In this document: positions 1 through 13,004 of the stretch, piece after piece
How the letters are laid out: every line of letters begins with the position of its first letter
Numbering within the stretch: position 1 is the first letter of the stretch
DNA from: Loxodes magnus
Lineage: Eukaryota; Ciliophora; Karyorelictea; Loxodida; Loxodidae
Assembly: GCA_946699065.1 (NCBI GenBank)
Contig: CAMPDV010000059.1
Coordinates: forward strand, 744,001 to 808,000
DNA: 64,000 nucleotides
Direction: 5' to 3'
Made by a program: the position numbers and the translations under genes
The notes under the pieces: generated by a model
What the model saw: the letters and a program-made list of their open reading frames with translations, nothing else
Databases searched by the model: none
What the model was told of the DNA's origin: nothing

Positions 1-1300
1 TATTACCTTAAACAAAACAGGGTCTTTTCTATAAATCCAGAATGCTTAAAATAAAGAATTATTATATTATTTATATAGTATATTATTATATCTATGCTTT
101 AGCTTCCTTTAATATTATTAAGTTAATATTTTTAAGTATCTTAAGAATATAAAATTCTCTATGGTGAACTTACCATATGTAAATCAAAATTTTAATACCA
201 TTTTAGCTAGTTTCCTTTAAAATAACTTTATTATTATTTTATTCATATTACTTAAGTTCTAACTAAGTTCCAATTATTCAGAAAAATTTTATTACTAGTT
301 TTGAGTTAAAAGTTGAATCGTTAGAGTTAACTAGATACTAGAATTTTATGAATCTTGCTAAATAAAATATAACTATTAAATTGCTTGCTGAAAGTGCTAA
401 AAAATTAGATTCTATTGACTTGTAAACTAAAGCAGTTTCACTAAATGTATGTTAATTTCGTTAGTACGTTATGCTATTAAACTAAAATATTAGAATGTAT
501 CATGTGTATTTGACTAAGGTTATCTAAAAGATTTATTTATTAGTTTTAATTTTTGCTAGCAACATAGTCTGCTATTTTTGCTATTAACTAAGACTCTTCA
601 CTTAGCGAAAGCTATAAATCTCCTGAACCTAAATACAATACTTTTTCATCACCTAGCTTGACTTTTATAACTTAGCATAGCCTCTAAGCAAAACTCGTTT
701 CTTCATTTCCAAGTAAATTGGAGCAGGTAGGCAGTCCTTCTTCTTCGCTATATTTAGTATTCATAGCAAGTTGGAAATTGTTTAAAGATTGAGATCCTTT
801 GGATAAATAAATATAAAAGGCTTTTTAGAATCTAACTAGCTGAAATAGGATTTAAGAAGATTCGATATTAATGATTTAAGTCTCCATTTAAATGCTTAAC
901 TATTCAAATCTAATTATATATTCTATTTTTTCTATTCTTATATCTATGCCTCTTTAGTACTTAGTGCTACCTTTCTAATAGGATCATTTCTATAAATATA
1001 TGATCATTATAAAAGTATAATACCAGAAAGATCTAAGATAACTAAAACTTGAATTAAGTTTATTAAGATATCTAGTCATAAGCGAAGATTAGATATTTGA
1101 ATTTGTAATATAATTTTAAGAGTTGAAGAATATTGAGTTAGTATTAAAGAGCTTTATTAAGTAAAGATATAAGTCTTCTCTACAATATCAGATAAAAGAA
1201 GATTATTTGTAATATTAAAAGATAAAAGAGGAGTAGTAATGATATGGTACAGCATTGTAGATATTAAATGGATTAATTTTTTTGTTAAAATGTTTTCGTC
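1..1300. other. no gene recognised
   Basis: A+T-rich sequence with no reading frame that keeps a protein-like composition under the ciliate code. It lies downstream of the uL15m gene, which is on the minus strand. Nothing repeated or structured was noticed. Confidence 0.5.
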
Positions 1301-2113
1301 TCAAACTTCGAAATTGTAATGTCTATAAACTTGTGGCTTAACTCTCTTCTTATCAGAAGCTACAAGTTTAACTATTGGCTAAACTTCAAATGTTTTCAGG
1401 TCAACGTTTTTAATCCACTCTGGCTGGTTGTATTGTACAGTAACGCCTTTTTGCTTCATTTTTTCCAATTTTATCGCTACGTAAGGAGGTGGAATGGAAT
1501 CCTCCTAAATAGGAACATCGAACGCTTCTGGTTTTATCATGTATTTAACTTAGACTGGAGTTTTGTAAATAATAGTTACGGAACCTCCTGCTTTTTTAAC
1601 TTAATCAATTGCAGTTTAGCTTGCATCCATAACCTCGAAATGTAAGGGTCTATCAATTTTCTCAGCCCCACGAGCTAGCAGTTTAACTCCATATTTAATC
1701 TATCCAAAAGCTCCAGCATTCCACATAGACTTTATAGTAATAGGATCGCTAGGGTTTAATCTACCTCTTTCAATGTAATAATAGAGTTAGTCAAAGTTTA
1801 TGGTTTCTAAAGGTTCATTAAATTAAGCTCTTGAAAATCCTCTTTTAGGAAGTCGTTTAATGATATTTGCTTAACCTCCTTCATACCAAAGTTTAACTGT
1901 TCCTCCTCTTCTTTATTTCCTACCTTTATGTCCTCTACCACACGTTTTACCTTTTCCTGATCCAGGACCTCTTCCAACTCTCTTAGAGTATGATTTAGCT
2001 CCCTCATTATCCCAAATGGTGTTACAAGTAAAAGGTGTCAAGGGAACAGCAGAAACTTAGGGAATGTGGAGAGAGGTTAATGGTCTTATAGGAAGGTATT
2101 TGAATAAGAACAT
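1301..2113 (-). CDS. MRPL15: Mitochondrial ribosomal protein uL15m (L15)
   Basis: This is a large-subunit protein of the mitochondrial ribosome, 270 residues, one uninterrupted frame when TAA/TAG are read as Gln. After a presequence-like first ~45 residues comes the uL15 rRNA-binding stretch [20 protein letters not shown], then YEGGQ, the signature RLPKRGF, and later [12 protein letters not shown] and the [14 protein letters not shown] segment typical of the mitochondrial branch. The start is the ATG at 2113; the frame ends at a TGA at 1303-1301 after YNFEV. A standard-code frame of 66 codons lies across the N-terminal half in another phase and is a shadow. It is divergent from the IMPACT-like gene, with 438 bp between the two ATGs. 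Identification is by family motifs; the mitochondrial assignment rests on the presequence-like N-terminus and the length. Confidence 0.9.
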
Positions 2114-2551
2114 TTTTAAATTAATTAAATAAAGCTTAATTTATCCTTCTCTACATTACTATCATATCTAATAACTCTATGCATTCAGTCCTTAATTCTA
2201 TATTTGTATTGTCTTATTCAGCTTACTTCAAATCAAATAATAGAAAACCCTCTTATTATAGAACACTTTAGATAGATCAGAAAGCTACTTTATAAAATTG
2301 GGAATGTCTAACTTTAAGTAAAGTTGACTCCCTTTTATTTATCATTTTTTATTACTTAGACACTGTTAAAAGAATAGAAGATACAACACATTTAGTATTT
2401 AGTTTATCATAAATCCGAAAAACTAAAGCTAAGAAAGCATTTAAAATAAAGAGAGCATGATTGATTATAGCAATAAAGTAAGAAAATAGTAAGACAAGGA
2501 TACTACTAAAGGATGCTTAGGTAATTATTAGAGTTAAAATTTTAGTCTAAA

Positions 2552-3383
2552 ATGGAAGAAGAAATAATAGCAATTCAATCAATTTACGAATATGAGTTGA
2601 TTTTAAATAGTCCATAATCAATATTACTAAGCTTTGAAACTTGATCGCTAGAATTCGATTTAAAGAATTACCCTGAAGAGAAACCTTTTATGAAACTTTA
2701 AGTTCCTTGACTCAACTAGAAATAGGAGTAACAAATTTTAGAATAAGCTTGAGAGTAAGTTGCTTGATAGCCTTAATAGCCAGTTTTATATGATTTGATT
2801 GAATGCATAAGGAGTTTAGTACCTGAGAAAATAGAGGAAGAAAATAGTTAGGATCTGATGCTTATATACAATGAAGATTTTATAATTTCTGATAAATCTC
2901 TATTTAAAGAAAATAGCATCCATGAGCAGATCGTTAAAGACTCATCTTAACAGAAACCAGATATTTAAGAAAAACCTTAGGATTAATAATCTAGCTCTAC
3001 TAAGTGAACTTATGTATCAGGGTAGCCAATTATTGACAAGAAAAATGTGTTTTAAGCACATGCCATTAGAATTTTTGAAGAGAGTGATATTTAAAAAGCT
3101 TTATAAGAAATTAAAACTAACAAGAAGATTTAAAAGGCTACTCATAATATAATGGCATATGTAGTCAAAGGAAGGAGCGCCTATGATGATGATGGAGTAA
3201 TTTTTTTATAAATAGGAACATGGTGCTGGATAAAGATTGCTAAGTTTAATCCAAGCTATGAAATAAGACAATATTCTCATTATAGTTAGTAGATGGTTTT
3301 CAGGCATTAAGATAGGAAACGCTCGCTTCCATCATATAAATAATTGTGCTAAGAGTTTACTAGAAAACTACTTCTGTTCTTGA
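2552..3383 (+). CDS. IMPACT: IMPACT-like protein: RWD domain plus UPF0029 domain
   Basis: Homologues of IMPACT/Yih1 bind GCN1 and restrain the eIF2-alpha kinase GCN2, tuning translation under amino-acid stress. The frame encodes 270 residues. Residues 1-100 look like an RWD domain (MEEEIIAIQSIYEYEL, then a YPEEKP turn). From about residue 170 comes the UPF0029 core: FQAHA, ATHNIMAY, YDDDG, then after the intron EHGAGQRL, ILIIVSRWFSGIKIG and HHINNCAKSLLEN, matching the IMPACT order DDGE-AG-VVVSRWYGG-HINNCAR. A 19-nt intron at 3197-3215 (GTAA...TAG) is needed to join DDDG to EHGAG; without it the conserved half is out of frame. Internal TGA codons are read as Trp (FETW, VPW). It ends at TGA 3381-3383 after NYFCS. 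Confidence 0.88.
3197..3215 (+). other. 19-nt spliceosomal intron (IMPACT-like gene)
   Basis: GTAATTTTTTTATAAATAG. It interrupts the conserved segment between DDDG and EHGAG; removing it restores the UPF0029 frame exactly. Begins GTAA and ends TAG. Confidence 0.85.
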
Positions 3384-4102
3384 CTTTTAGTTCAATTTTA
3401 TTATCAACTAAATTAACATTTAAGGTAAAGCTAAATTTTATTATATAACCATAAAATAAAAGGTAGCAGATAATCAAAAGCTAAAATACATACTAAAAAC
3501 TTAGTTAATTTAATACTTTACTAAATGATGAAAGGTCTGATTTATACCAAACTACTTACATATTAAGTTTTATTTAATATCTAATCTATCAACTTAAAGT
3601 AAATAAATCTTTGCTAAATATCTAAAATAGTCCTATATACCAAAGATTCCCTATTAACTAAGTATTTATTACATCTTAAATAAAGTAAATAGAGCTTTAT
3701 CTCTAAAGCATGAGAATAGCAAATGCTAGCAGTCTTACTTTGCTTATACTAGCTAATTAACAAAAGCAGTACCTTAGAATTGCTTTAATTAAATCTAGTT
3801 ATATTTAGTTTATAAAGAAAGCTACTTATTTCATAAGTTTCCTTTCTCTCCCTTCTATCTATCTTTTTAAAGTCTGCAAGTAATTTTGATATTATTTAAG
3901 CAATTAATTCCATTCTAAAAGCACAAGAGTCTTAGTTAGAAGGATATAATGCATATAGACAAAATAAGGAGAATATAAGTATAATAATGATTGCTTAGGA
4001 TTGAATATAATTATAGCGTAGTTAAGCAGATATAAGAGGATTATAAAGGAATTAAATTAACTAATTAAATCATAATTATATTCTATCAACTACAAATAGA
4101 TA
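3384..4102. other. no gene recognised
   Basis: A+T-rich spacer between two plus-strand genes. No conserved protein stretch or notable structure was seen. Confidence 0.5.
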
Positions 4103-7088
4103 ATGGAAGAAACTACACATAATAGATCTCTACCCTTTAGTAATCAAAATGAGATTAATAATGATTAATCTAGCTATTAGAAAGCTGAACTTTGTTAGTA
4201 AACTGGTTATCAGATGTTGAGTTAGGAAAAGTAGAACTTGGGCTAACTGATGAATGCCTCTTAACCATTGTTCTCAAATTTAAAACATAAGGATGAAAAT
4301 TAAAACTATCAAGCCAACTATAAAGGATAGTTTCAAAACTCTTAGACTAATAAACTAACAAGTATAGGAATAAATTAAACCAATTAAATAATTGATCAAT
4401 TTCAAGTGAATTATGAAGCAATCGAAAAAGCTTTTAACTTAAACCCTTAGTAATTAGCAGAGTCATAATTTAGAAAATAAAATACCTTCTAGCAGCCTCT
4501 TAATAAATTAAATAAAGGTTTAAAGGAGCAAAATGCAAGCCAATAGGCTACTTAATAAAATTCTAGTTATTAATAACTAGAATATGATAACTAATCATCT
4601 CAGCCATTAGATCAAAATTAATCAGTAAATGAGAAACTTCTTAACTAAGAAAGTGATGAGGAGATCTGAAAGGCTTAAAACTTTGAAATAAATCTAAATT
4701 AAGAAAACTAAGTATGATAGAAAGATATTTCTGATAGGTCTCATAATATTAATAGCTCTCTTTAGTTTAATAATCCTTATATTAGTTAAATATCTAGTTT
4801 GACAGAAGAGAAAGTAAGATTGCATAACGAAAGAATTTAAAAAAGTCAATTGGAAAATGAAAGCTAATAGTCTGGAAGGGATATCTAATCACCATTCAGT
4901 AGAGTAAATCGTTAATAGAATTAGATTAACGAAGATTAGTAATTATGAAGCTAAAACTGCTAAAATAGCTTTTAATAAAATTAGTAGTAAAGTAAAGCAA
5001 ATGAGTATTGCTAGGAATAATGTCAAGAAGAAAGACTACATCCTTTAAAAATTTACGCAGAGCAAATAAAGCATAAAAGATACTAGCCATTAGAGATATT
5101 GCATATTAAAGATCTTTTATAGTTAGATAAGTTAAAAAAACTTTAGTAGTAAATAAAGTTCATAAATAGAGAGATAGAGATAGAGAAAAGATAAAATAAT
5201 TATTGATAAGAAAAAAGGGGATTTAATCCTAATTATGCTAATCCTTAGCATTATGAATAGAGAAGACATGATTAGAGATAATATCGGACTTGGAAAAACT
5301 AAGAAAATATACAACAGTATGACTAACTCTAGCTAGAAGAAATAAAGAATCTGTAAGAAAAGGCTAAAAATTAAACAGCTAGACTGAATAAAGAAAAAAA
5401 CAAAGTATAAAAAATAGTTAGTTAAATTAAGGCAATACTGAACAAGTTAACTCTAAGCAATAGAGAAAAACAAATGCATAAACTTTATAATTTAGGACAT
5501 TTGAGTCAAGAGAGTTGTGAAGCTTTAGTTCTTAATATTTTTGAGAAGTCATGGAAGGAAGAGAAATATAGTGAGATGTATGCTTAACTATGCTAGTTTA
5601 TTATATAGAAAGAGGAGAATGAATCCATTCGAATGAATGAAATTTAAGGTTAGTTAGCTAGATCGAATTTCAAATTAAAAATAGAAAGCCAATTTCAAAA
5701 AACATTGGACTTATCAACCTAAAACCAAATGGGATAAGAGCTTAAATTAGATAAAGTAGAAAAGCAAAGAAGGTAAACAGTAGGATATGCATACTTTTTT
5801 GGAAATTTGTACAGGTTAAAAGTTCTAAAATTCAGCTTAATTTAAAAGCTTTTCAAAAATCTACTTGAGATAAGATGTTCACAGATTGGAAATAATTGGA
5901 AAATTGATGAAAGCGCAGTCGAAGCTGGTTGCATACTTAACAGTTTTATTAGTCCTGATTAATATGAAGAGTATAAATAAATGTAGCCTAGTATTTAAAA
6001 ATGGTTTGATAGATTATAACTTATATACAGAACCAAATAGCTGTCTAAATAAGTTTAATTTTTAGTTCAAGTAAGTTTTATCATATTAGAATGTCCTTGA
6101 GATTAAGGAAATCGATCGATTTAAATTGATATAAAAAAAGTTAAAAAATGAACCTAAGTAAATTAGCGAAATCAGGGAGGATTTTGAAAGAGAGATTTCT
6201 CTAAATGTGATGGCTTAATAAGATGAGGAAAGAATAAAACTTATGTCTTAATAGAGAAAGCCACTGGTTAGTTATTAGGATAGCTTAAGTTAGTAGGAAT
6301 CTAATGTCTCATTTGAATCTTCTAAAAGTTATCCTAACTAAAAACATATTTAAATATAGAAAAGTTAATACTCCCCAATCCTAGAAAATACGCAAGATTT
6401 TAAAAACTCTAAGTAATAGAAATCTGAGTAGTTTATATAAACTTAAGAATTGAATGAATAGGTTAATTCTTAGGCTAAATAACTAAGTGACTATAACGGA
6501 GACAAGCAGACTTTGATTTAATTAGAAAGTAAATAATAAGTAGAAGTGAGTTAATAACTCTAAAATATTCAAGGAAATAAATTATAAAATCAATTCTACT
6601 AAAGCAGTCAAGAAGAAAGCAAACGTAGCCAAGTCTAGGCACAAAGTCAAATTAATTAGAGTTAAGAGAAAATCTTAAATCCATAAATGAATTAATTTAG
6701 ATCTAATGAAGAAATGAAGATAAGATTAGCCCTTGTACAATAATATGACCAAATGCAGAAAAGTTTAATGACTCAATTACTACCAAAGACAATAATGATA
6801 TCTGGCTTATGTAATGAAGATACTAAATAGACTTTAAAGGAATACTTTTAGACTTTCGGAAAAATAATATGAATTAAAGTAGTAAATTTGCCCAGCGCTA
6901 GCGAAGATAACAGAGAAAAGGTAAATTAATCTTAAAGTTATGGAATAATTTAGTTCAATTCTGAAAAAGCTGCTCAAGAAGCTATAAAGCAGATGAACAA
7001 TAAAAAAATAAAAGGAAGGACCATTTAAGTCAGCTAAGTGAAGCAGGAAGAGTATTTTATCAAGTAAAGCGACAAGAAAATAAACTGA
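4103..7088 (+). CDS. eIF4G-like protein: MIF4G domain with a C-terminal RRM
   Basis: A 988-residue protein of the eIF4G/MIF4G scaffold class, which in other eukaryotes binds eIF4A and organises mRNA recruitment. The first ~400 residues are Gln/Asn-rich and probably disordered. The MIF4G fold covers about residues 437-620: ILNKLTLSNREKQMHKLYNL, VLNIFEKSW, YSEMYAQLCQFI, then GYAYFFGNLYRLKVL and VEAGCILNSF, in the same order as human eIF4G. After a long Q/S-rich linker, residues ~885-970 form an RRM: RNP2-like IMISGLC, LKEYFQTFGKI, RNP1-like SYGIIQFNS and AAQEAIKQMNNKKIKGR. One 19-nt intron (6071-6089) is needed between the two parts. TGA stands for Trp in several places, for example in KIIWIKVV. 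It ends at TGA 7086-7088 after KKIN. An RRM after MIF4G is not the usual eIF4G layout. Confidence 0.8.
6071..6089 (+). other. 19-nt spliceosomal intron (MIF4G-RRM gene)
   Basis: GTAAGTTTTATCATATTAG. Removing it lets the frame run on into NVLEIKEIDRFKLIQKK and finally the RRM; the unspliced frame turns into unlikely protein. Confidence 0.8.
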
Positions 7089-8402
7089 AAAGTGAATTAA
7101 AGTTTAGAAATTCTATATTAATTTAAATAAATAACCAATACTATTAAAAGTTCTTTCATTCTTAAGTTTAAATCTAAATATTCGTTCGCTAAGATGATTA
7201 GTTTTTACTAAAATTCTTGTGTTTATTATTACTTATTTATATGTAAAATTATATTTAAAGGTTTAAACAAAAAAGTATATTTAAATAATATTGCAGAGAT
7301 TTATCTTATCTTAAAGAAATAGAGAGAAATAATAAATTTAATATGTATGAAGGTGCTATTTTCATAAAATTGATTTAATATTCTTTTATATTTTTTACCT
7401 CTGAAAAATAGGAAAATTAATATAACTCTATTATTATATAAAAGATGCAAAGGTATATTAATTTTTAGCATTCATTAATATAACTAATATCTGTTATTTA
7501 GTAGTAATAATTTGCAACCATTGAACTCTTTATTTATAATTAAATACTATTCTATACTAATGGGCAACTATTCACTTCATATTCACTTTTAGTAATAAAG
7601 AAAAGCTTTTTAGATTGTTAGCTCTTTGAAACAAGCATATTAACCAATAAGTTCTTAACTAGAGAGCTATAATATAATTGAATATTATTTTCTTCTCTGC
7701 AATTCTAATTGTTATATTATAAAATATTGCTCTTTTACTCTTTTAATAATAAATTAGTCACTAAACATTCAATTCTTGCTATATTAAGGAGAAAATTATT
7801 AAGATACTTTGATAAAGTAAGTATAAAGCTTGATTATCAAAATAGTATCAGATTATTATTGAATTGAAATAGCTTCTATCAGTTACTAGCATTTTTTAAT
7901 TATTGAATCTTAATATTTAAGATTAATTATATCCAAACCTTAGAATTAATTACTAAGAATTGCTCAAGAGGTTTTTAGGCTAATATAAGAGATACAAACT
8001 TAAGGTTAATAAGAGACTATAAAGTAAAGATTGAGTAATAGTAAAAACTCTTATAATAATATTGATCTAATTCCTTTCTGTTTAAACGATTACTTATATG
8101 CAAAGCTTAATAACCAATAAATAGCAGTTATTAATACTAACAAGCTAGCAATACATAATTTAACAGGAATGCTCTAACTATAATAGAAGAATTATTTAAA
8201 GTCTATTTATTTGCTTGATGCTATTATTTTGAATTTCAAGTTATTTGACTTGAAGGTATTTGCTTATCAAGTATTATAGTAGGATATAAAAGCTTGAATT
8301 AGATTAGAGTAATATAAAGTATATATTTTTTATTATTATATGGATAAACATAGAAGGTTAACTTAATTAACTATACTTAATACAATAAAGGTAAAAAGAG
8401 TT
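7089..8402. other. no gene recognised
   Basis: Strongly A+T-rich spacer between convergent genes. I found no long protein-like frame on either strand. Confidence 0.5.
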
Positions 8403-9965
8403 TCAGAGTATAAAGGAAAATTATTAATTGTCAAGAAATTTTATGAAATGAATTGGTCTTCCTGGACTCATTAGAGAATATTTTCTAGGACTTGGAGTCT
8501 TTTTCCTAAACTATTAAGCAAGAATTTTACGTAGCTATGATTTTTCCTAACTTTTCACTATTTTCTTACTTATATTCTTCATTTCCTTTCATGTAAACAA
8601 CCTATCATCATTAATCTCATCTTCGTTTATAAAAAAGTCTTTCGAGTGTAATTTTAAATGATTTATCTGATTAATCTCTATTCCAAGCATACTTAATTTT
8701 TGTGTCTTGCTTTATTCAATTAAGTTTTAGAATTATTAAATAAAATCTTCTAACTATCCCAGCTAACTAAAGATATCTTAAGAGGAAACTTATACATAAG
8801 AACTATTCTAGAATATTTTTTGAAAGCAAGTTAAAATCTTTTGGATTGGTCTGTTAACTTATTTTAAAGCCTTATTGTGCGACAAAATATTTTCTCTCAA
8901 TTTTTAGTTTTCATTTTATAGATTATGCACTTAATTCTTAGATTATCACATTCTTTGGTTCAAATCATGATATTAAGAATTGCCAGCTTGCTAATTAATC
9001 ATATTAGCTAAATTATGCTATTATTCTTCAAAATCTGATATTTGATTTCTAACTTCAGTAAGCTTTGCAAATAGATTTTCAGTTTTTTCATATTATTCTT
9101 TAAAAAGTTTCACAATTTATTGTAGCTTTTCTTTATTTATCACTTAGCTCTAAAATTAGTTCTCTATCATTTTCTGGAAACCTCCTCTATAGCACTTTAT
9201 CTTTTAATGATGTTTGCTCATTTTAAGTTTCATAACATTAAGTTAGCTCTTCCAATAAATCTTCCTTTTCTCTAGAACATCTACAGGATCTACTGGAACT
9301 ACTTACCATATATCTTCTGATTAAGCTTAATTTTACATTTCCTTTATATTTTAAACTGTAATCTTGTTGAGTTAAACTTCCATTATCTAAAACTTTTTGC
9401 TAAACTACACATCCTTTTTTTACTTATTCATCTACAACTTTTATATGTTCTACTAGTTTTCCTGAACTTTGCTATTTAAATCCTAGTTTTATTAAGTAGT
9501 TTTATGCTTCTAGGATAAAATATGTTGCTCTTAACGCTTTGCTTCAATAATCCCATTTTTGTAAATACTAAGTTCCTTTCTTATTATATCTATTTTAAGT
9601 TTTAGTTGCATTGACTACTTCTGTTCAAGGTTTTATTTTCCAAGAGTAAGCAATAATTAATTTTCAAGAGTGTCAATTTAATTCTGGATGTGAGCAACTT
9701 CACTGCTGTACTACTTATTGTTTCATCTTTCACTTTTTTCCTTTAACGTGCATTTGTTTGCTTCTATCCTTCCTTATAGATTCATAGACTTTCTCATCTA
9801 ATCATAAGCTCTACCAGTGAACAATGTTTACTAACTACGTAAATCCTATTTGAACTCATTAAGAAAATGAGTATCTATAGAAAAACTTTTTTTATGCTTA
9901 GGACTTGTAGCTGAGTTTTTAGGCTAGAGTAAATAACTACTAGTGACAAATTAGTTTATAAACAT
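8403..9965 (-). CDS. Coiled-coil protein of unknown function
   Basis: One open frame of 520 residues from ATG 9965 to the TGA at 8405-8403. I do not recognise the family. Most of the protein is Gln/Glu/Lys/Leu-rich with heptad-like spacing, for example QNQIDTLENQLLLT, KLFKEQYEKTENLFAKL and ENQKLRENILSHNKALKQV, so long coiled coils are likely. The N-terminus is basic and Ser/Thr-rich (SATSPKHKKSFSIDTHFLNE). The C-terminus is a short basic tail, RKKTPSPRKYSLMSPGRP, with two S/T-P sites. Internal TGA codons read as Trp include SERWNN, QRMWQSK and LFTWKEM. No intron is needed. Such proteins are common in ciliate cytoskeletal or basal-body structures, but that role is only a guess from composition. 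Confidence 0.65.
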
Positions 9966-12380
9966 ACTTTAAATTAAATTTATTATAACTTAAAATCATA
10001 AAATGCCAACTATCTAACTACTCTTCTTAATCTCATCTAGTAATTTAGTATATATAGAGCTAGTACTTTGCTTATTTGTTTTAAGCTTCTTTAAAGTTTG
10101 AGATATTTCTTAAGGAAGAAATAATATTATTAATTACATCTTTTTAGATATTACTAGGGATATGCATAACTCTTTTAGGTAGCATTTTGGAATTTAAATA
10201 ACTATATCAACTTCTAAATAATTCAGATGTGTATTACTCATATACTTTTCCATTCTCCTTAACACCTAACAGACTTTTAGAAATTAAAAGCTTTGATGAT
10301 TAAATAGTATATTCATAAAGTAATTTAATAGTCTTTTACATGAAGGGAATAACTATTTTATATAGCAATTTTATATTATTATTAAGTTACTTCCATACTT
10401 CAGAAGTAAGAAATCAACCTTTTTATAAATTAAAGCAAATTATAGTAAATCATTAGTACCTTAAGGTTTTTCTTCAGTTCTAAAGAATTTACATTTTATA
10501 AGCTATTGATTTAATCCTTTACTGTCCTCTTTTATATTAAAGGAAGATCTTAGTGAAACCTTAATTTAACTATTTATTTATACTGTTAAAGTATTTTTAT
10601 TCTTAATCCAGAAGGCAGTATGAAAAAATTAGCTTGGCTGGATTATTTTCCAAACGTCTAAATAATTTTAATATAAGATTAATTTAAAAATATCAAGCAA
10701 CTTATGGTTATGGAACACTTTAAGATCTAAATTACCAATAGATTTAATAAATTTTGGCTATTTTTCAAACTTATAAAATAGAGGGAGCAAGTAAGAAAGT
10801 CCTTAGACAATAAATCTTGAAAGACTAAATTTGAAGTCTCAAAACTTTCTTATCTACATTCTGAATTATTTTCTCTAATATCTCTTTATTTCAACTTGGA
10901 AGTAAAATCCCTTTATTAAGCACTAAAATATGAAAATCTAAATAATTAATTTTTTTAATTTTATTAAGATCTTACAGATTTCCTTAGGGGAATATATAAT
11001 CAAATTAAATATTAGAATTAAAAAAAATAATCTTCTACATTATAAACCCCAATAATCTACTCTATGTAATTCCCTTTTATGTAGTTTTGTTTTTAAATTA
11101 AAATTAATTTACTTAACTATTTTTAGTCTAGATTTACTATTTAATTATCAATTTCAAGCTAAATTCATACTACAAATAAATAGCTTCATTTAGTATAATT
11201 GTAGAATAAACAATTCTTGAAGCTTATTAACTTACTTTCTTAAAATAGCCTTGCCTTTTTCTTTTGCCTAGTTAATGGATAATATAAAATATCAACTCCT
11301 AAAATCAGAATGTTTAATCTAAATCAAAAATAGACGATTTAAAAGACCTCCTCAACTTATTTCCAAGTTGCTTAGAGTAAATGTTAAATTAAGATATTTT
11401 ATAGACCTTGTAAATCAGAACAAAGAAACTCTAGGTGATTACTTATATAAACTGAACTAAGGAAATGAAATTTATATATAATATTATAAAAGTAGTTTAT
11501 TAATTCATCCTAGAAGTATTTTAATAATTCTCTAGTTTGCATATAAACGAGTAGCTAGTTCATAGACGTTTGCATTTGTTTTAGTTAATATATTTATTAT
11601 TCCAATAATCTTTCCAGTCTTCGATTATTTTACCTTTTACTCTCTGTTTTAAATTCCTTTAGCTCTATGGTAAAAATAATTAAGACTGTATATTAGCAAC
11701 TATAATATATAAGTCCTTAATATATAACTATTTATAGCTTTATTTTTTTAACTTCTATAGCTTATATTATCTTTATTAACATGTTAAAGCCAAAGCTGAG
11801 CATATTAAATAATTCCTTGTATTCTGATATAAGAAATACAATGAATTACTAAAGTTAGCTGGAACTAACTATCTTCTAGTTACATTCTTATATTTATCAT
11901 TCAAAAATGTAGTGAAAGTATACTTTTAAGGATGTCTTTTAATTTAACAGCTATTATAGGGTAATAAGGAAGAGATGTTTATAGTATAAATATTTATGAA
12001 ACTACCTAGTATTTTGTGCCTTAGGTTAAAGAGATTAACTAAGTTAAATTGATGCAAGTCACTCTGAATATAGAAACTTGCTGAAATTTTAAATCGTTCA
12101 TTTATTACACAAAAATGCATGCAAAGCCACTGTAAAGCAAATCCACAAAAATAAACTTCGACTTTATTTGCTAAAAATGAGTAACTGAAATGCTAGTGGA
12201 ACAAGCTGAATTTAATGAGACTCTGAACTAATAATGAGCTATTAAAGAAAATAGTGTGCTTGTACTTCAGAGTCAAATACTGCTAAAAGCTAAATATTTG
12301 CCTTAATATTTTGATAGAATGCTATTTTCATTATAATAGGAGTTAAAATAAGCTTATTAAAGATTAAATTAATTAATGAG
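9966..12380. other. long spacer, no gene recognised
   Basis: About 2.4 kb of A+T-rich DNA without a convincing frame. It contains one short inverted repeat (9-bp arms at 12219-12227 and 12266-12274, GACTCTGAA/TTCAGAGTC) downstream of the Maf gene. Confidence 0.45.
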
Positions 12381-13004
12381 TCAAACTGATCTTATCTCTC
12401 CCAGAGCTTCTTTCAGCAAATTTATGAAGTCGAAAATAGGAAATCCCACTACGTTATAGAAGCATCCCTATATGTTTTCTATAAAAATCGCAGCTTGATC
12501 TTAAATTGCGTATCCTCCTGCTTTACCTTACCATACATTACCAGCCACATATCTATCCAGCATAAGACTATCGATTTTTCCAAATTTCACTACTGTTTTA
12601 GTTATGGATTTTTTGTACTATAACTCTGCTTGCTGGTTAAAATATCCTAAGTAAATGCAAGTTAAAACAATGTGCTCTCTATTACTTAAAACAGTTAGGA
12701 TTTCTTTGCAATTCTAGGCATCTGATGGCTTACCTATTATCTAATCCTCTAGAGCTACAATTGTGTCAGAACTAATAATGATTTACTGGGTTTTTTTATC
12801 CTAAATCTACTCAACGATAGACTACAACTTATTGAACGCTGTCTTAGTAACAAATTCGTATGGATCTTTTTCTTAAAGCTTTTCTTCCTATGGTACTATG
12901 ACTTCGTAAGTAAATCCAAGCTAAGTTAGTATCTTTTAGCGTTAAGGAGAACTAGATCCTAGTATAATTTTAATTTCTTTAGGCCAATCAATTAAATCTG
13001 CCAT
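12381..13004 (-). CDS. Maf/HAM1-like nucleotide pyrophosphatase
   Basis: 207 residues, close to the ~190-200 usual for Maf proteins, which hydrolyse non-canonical or excess (d)NTPs to NMP and pyrophosphate. The frame opens MADLIDWPKEIKIILGSSSP followed by QRQKIL, the Maf substrate loop (LASxSPRR in most members). Later come VTKTAFNKLQSIV, ISSDTIVALEDQIIGKPSDA with the catalytic Asp, and GKAGGYAIQDQAAIFIENIQ with the QGxGxxFI-type motif, then YNVVGFPI near the C-terminus. Start ATG 13004; stop TGA 12383-12381 after EIRSV. No intron and no internal TGA. All motifs are in order, so function at family level is secure; the preferred nucleotide cannot be told. Confidence 0.92.

Noticed and set aside
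1319..1645. Standard-code 108-codon frame on the plus strand
   Set aside because: Shadow of the uL15m gene, whose conserved motifs lie on the minus strand in another phase.
8403..9965. Two introns and an intermediate frame (RRFPENDRELILELSDK) in the coiled-coil gene
   Set aside because: The frames before and after turned out to be the same phase and run straight through without any splice; the other frame is a coincidental helical reading.
12219..12274. Inverted repeat GACTCTGAA/TTCAGAGTC as a terminator or small RNA
   Set aside because: Only 9-bp arms with a 38-nt loop in A+T-rich DNA; rho-independent terminators are not expected in a eukaryotic nucleus and no other support exists.
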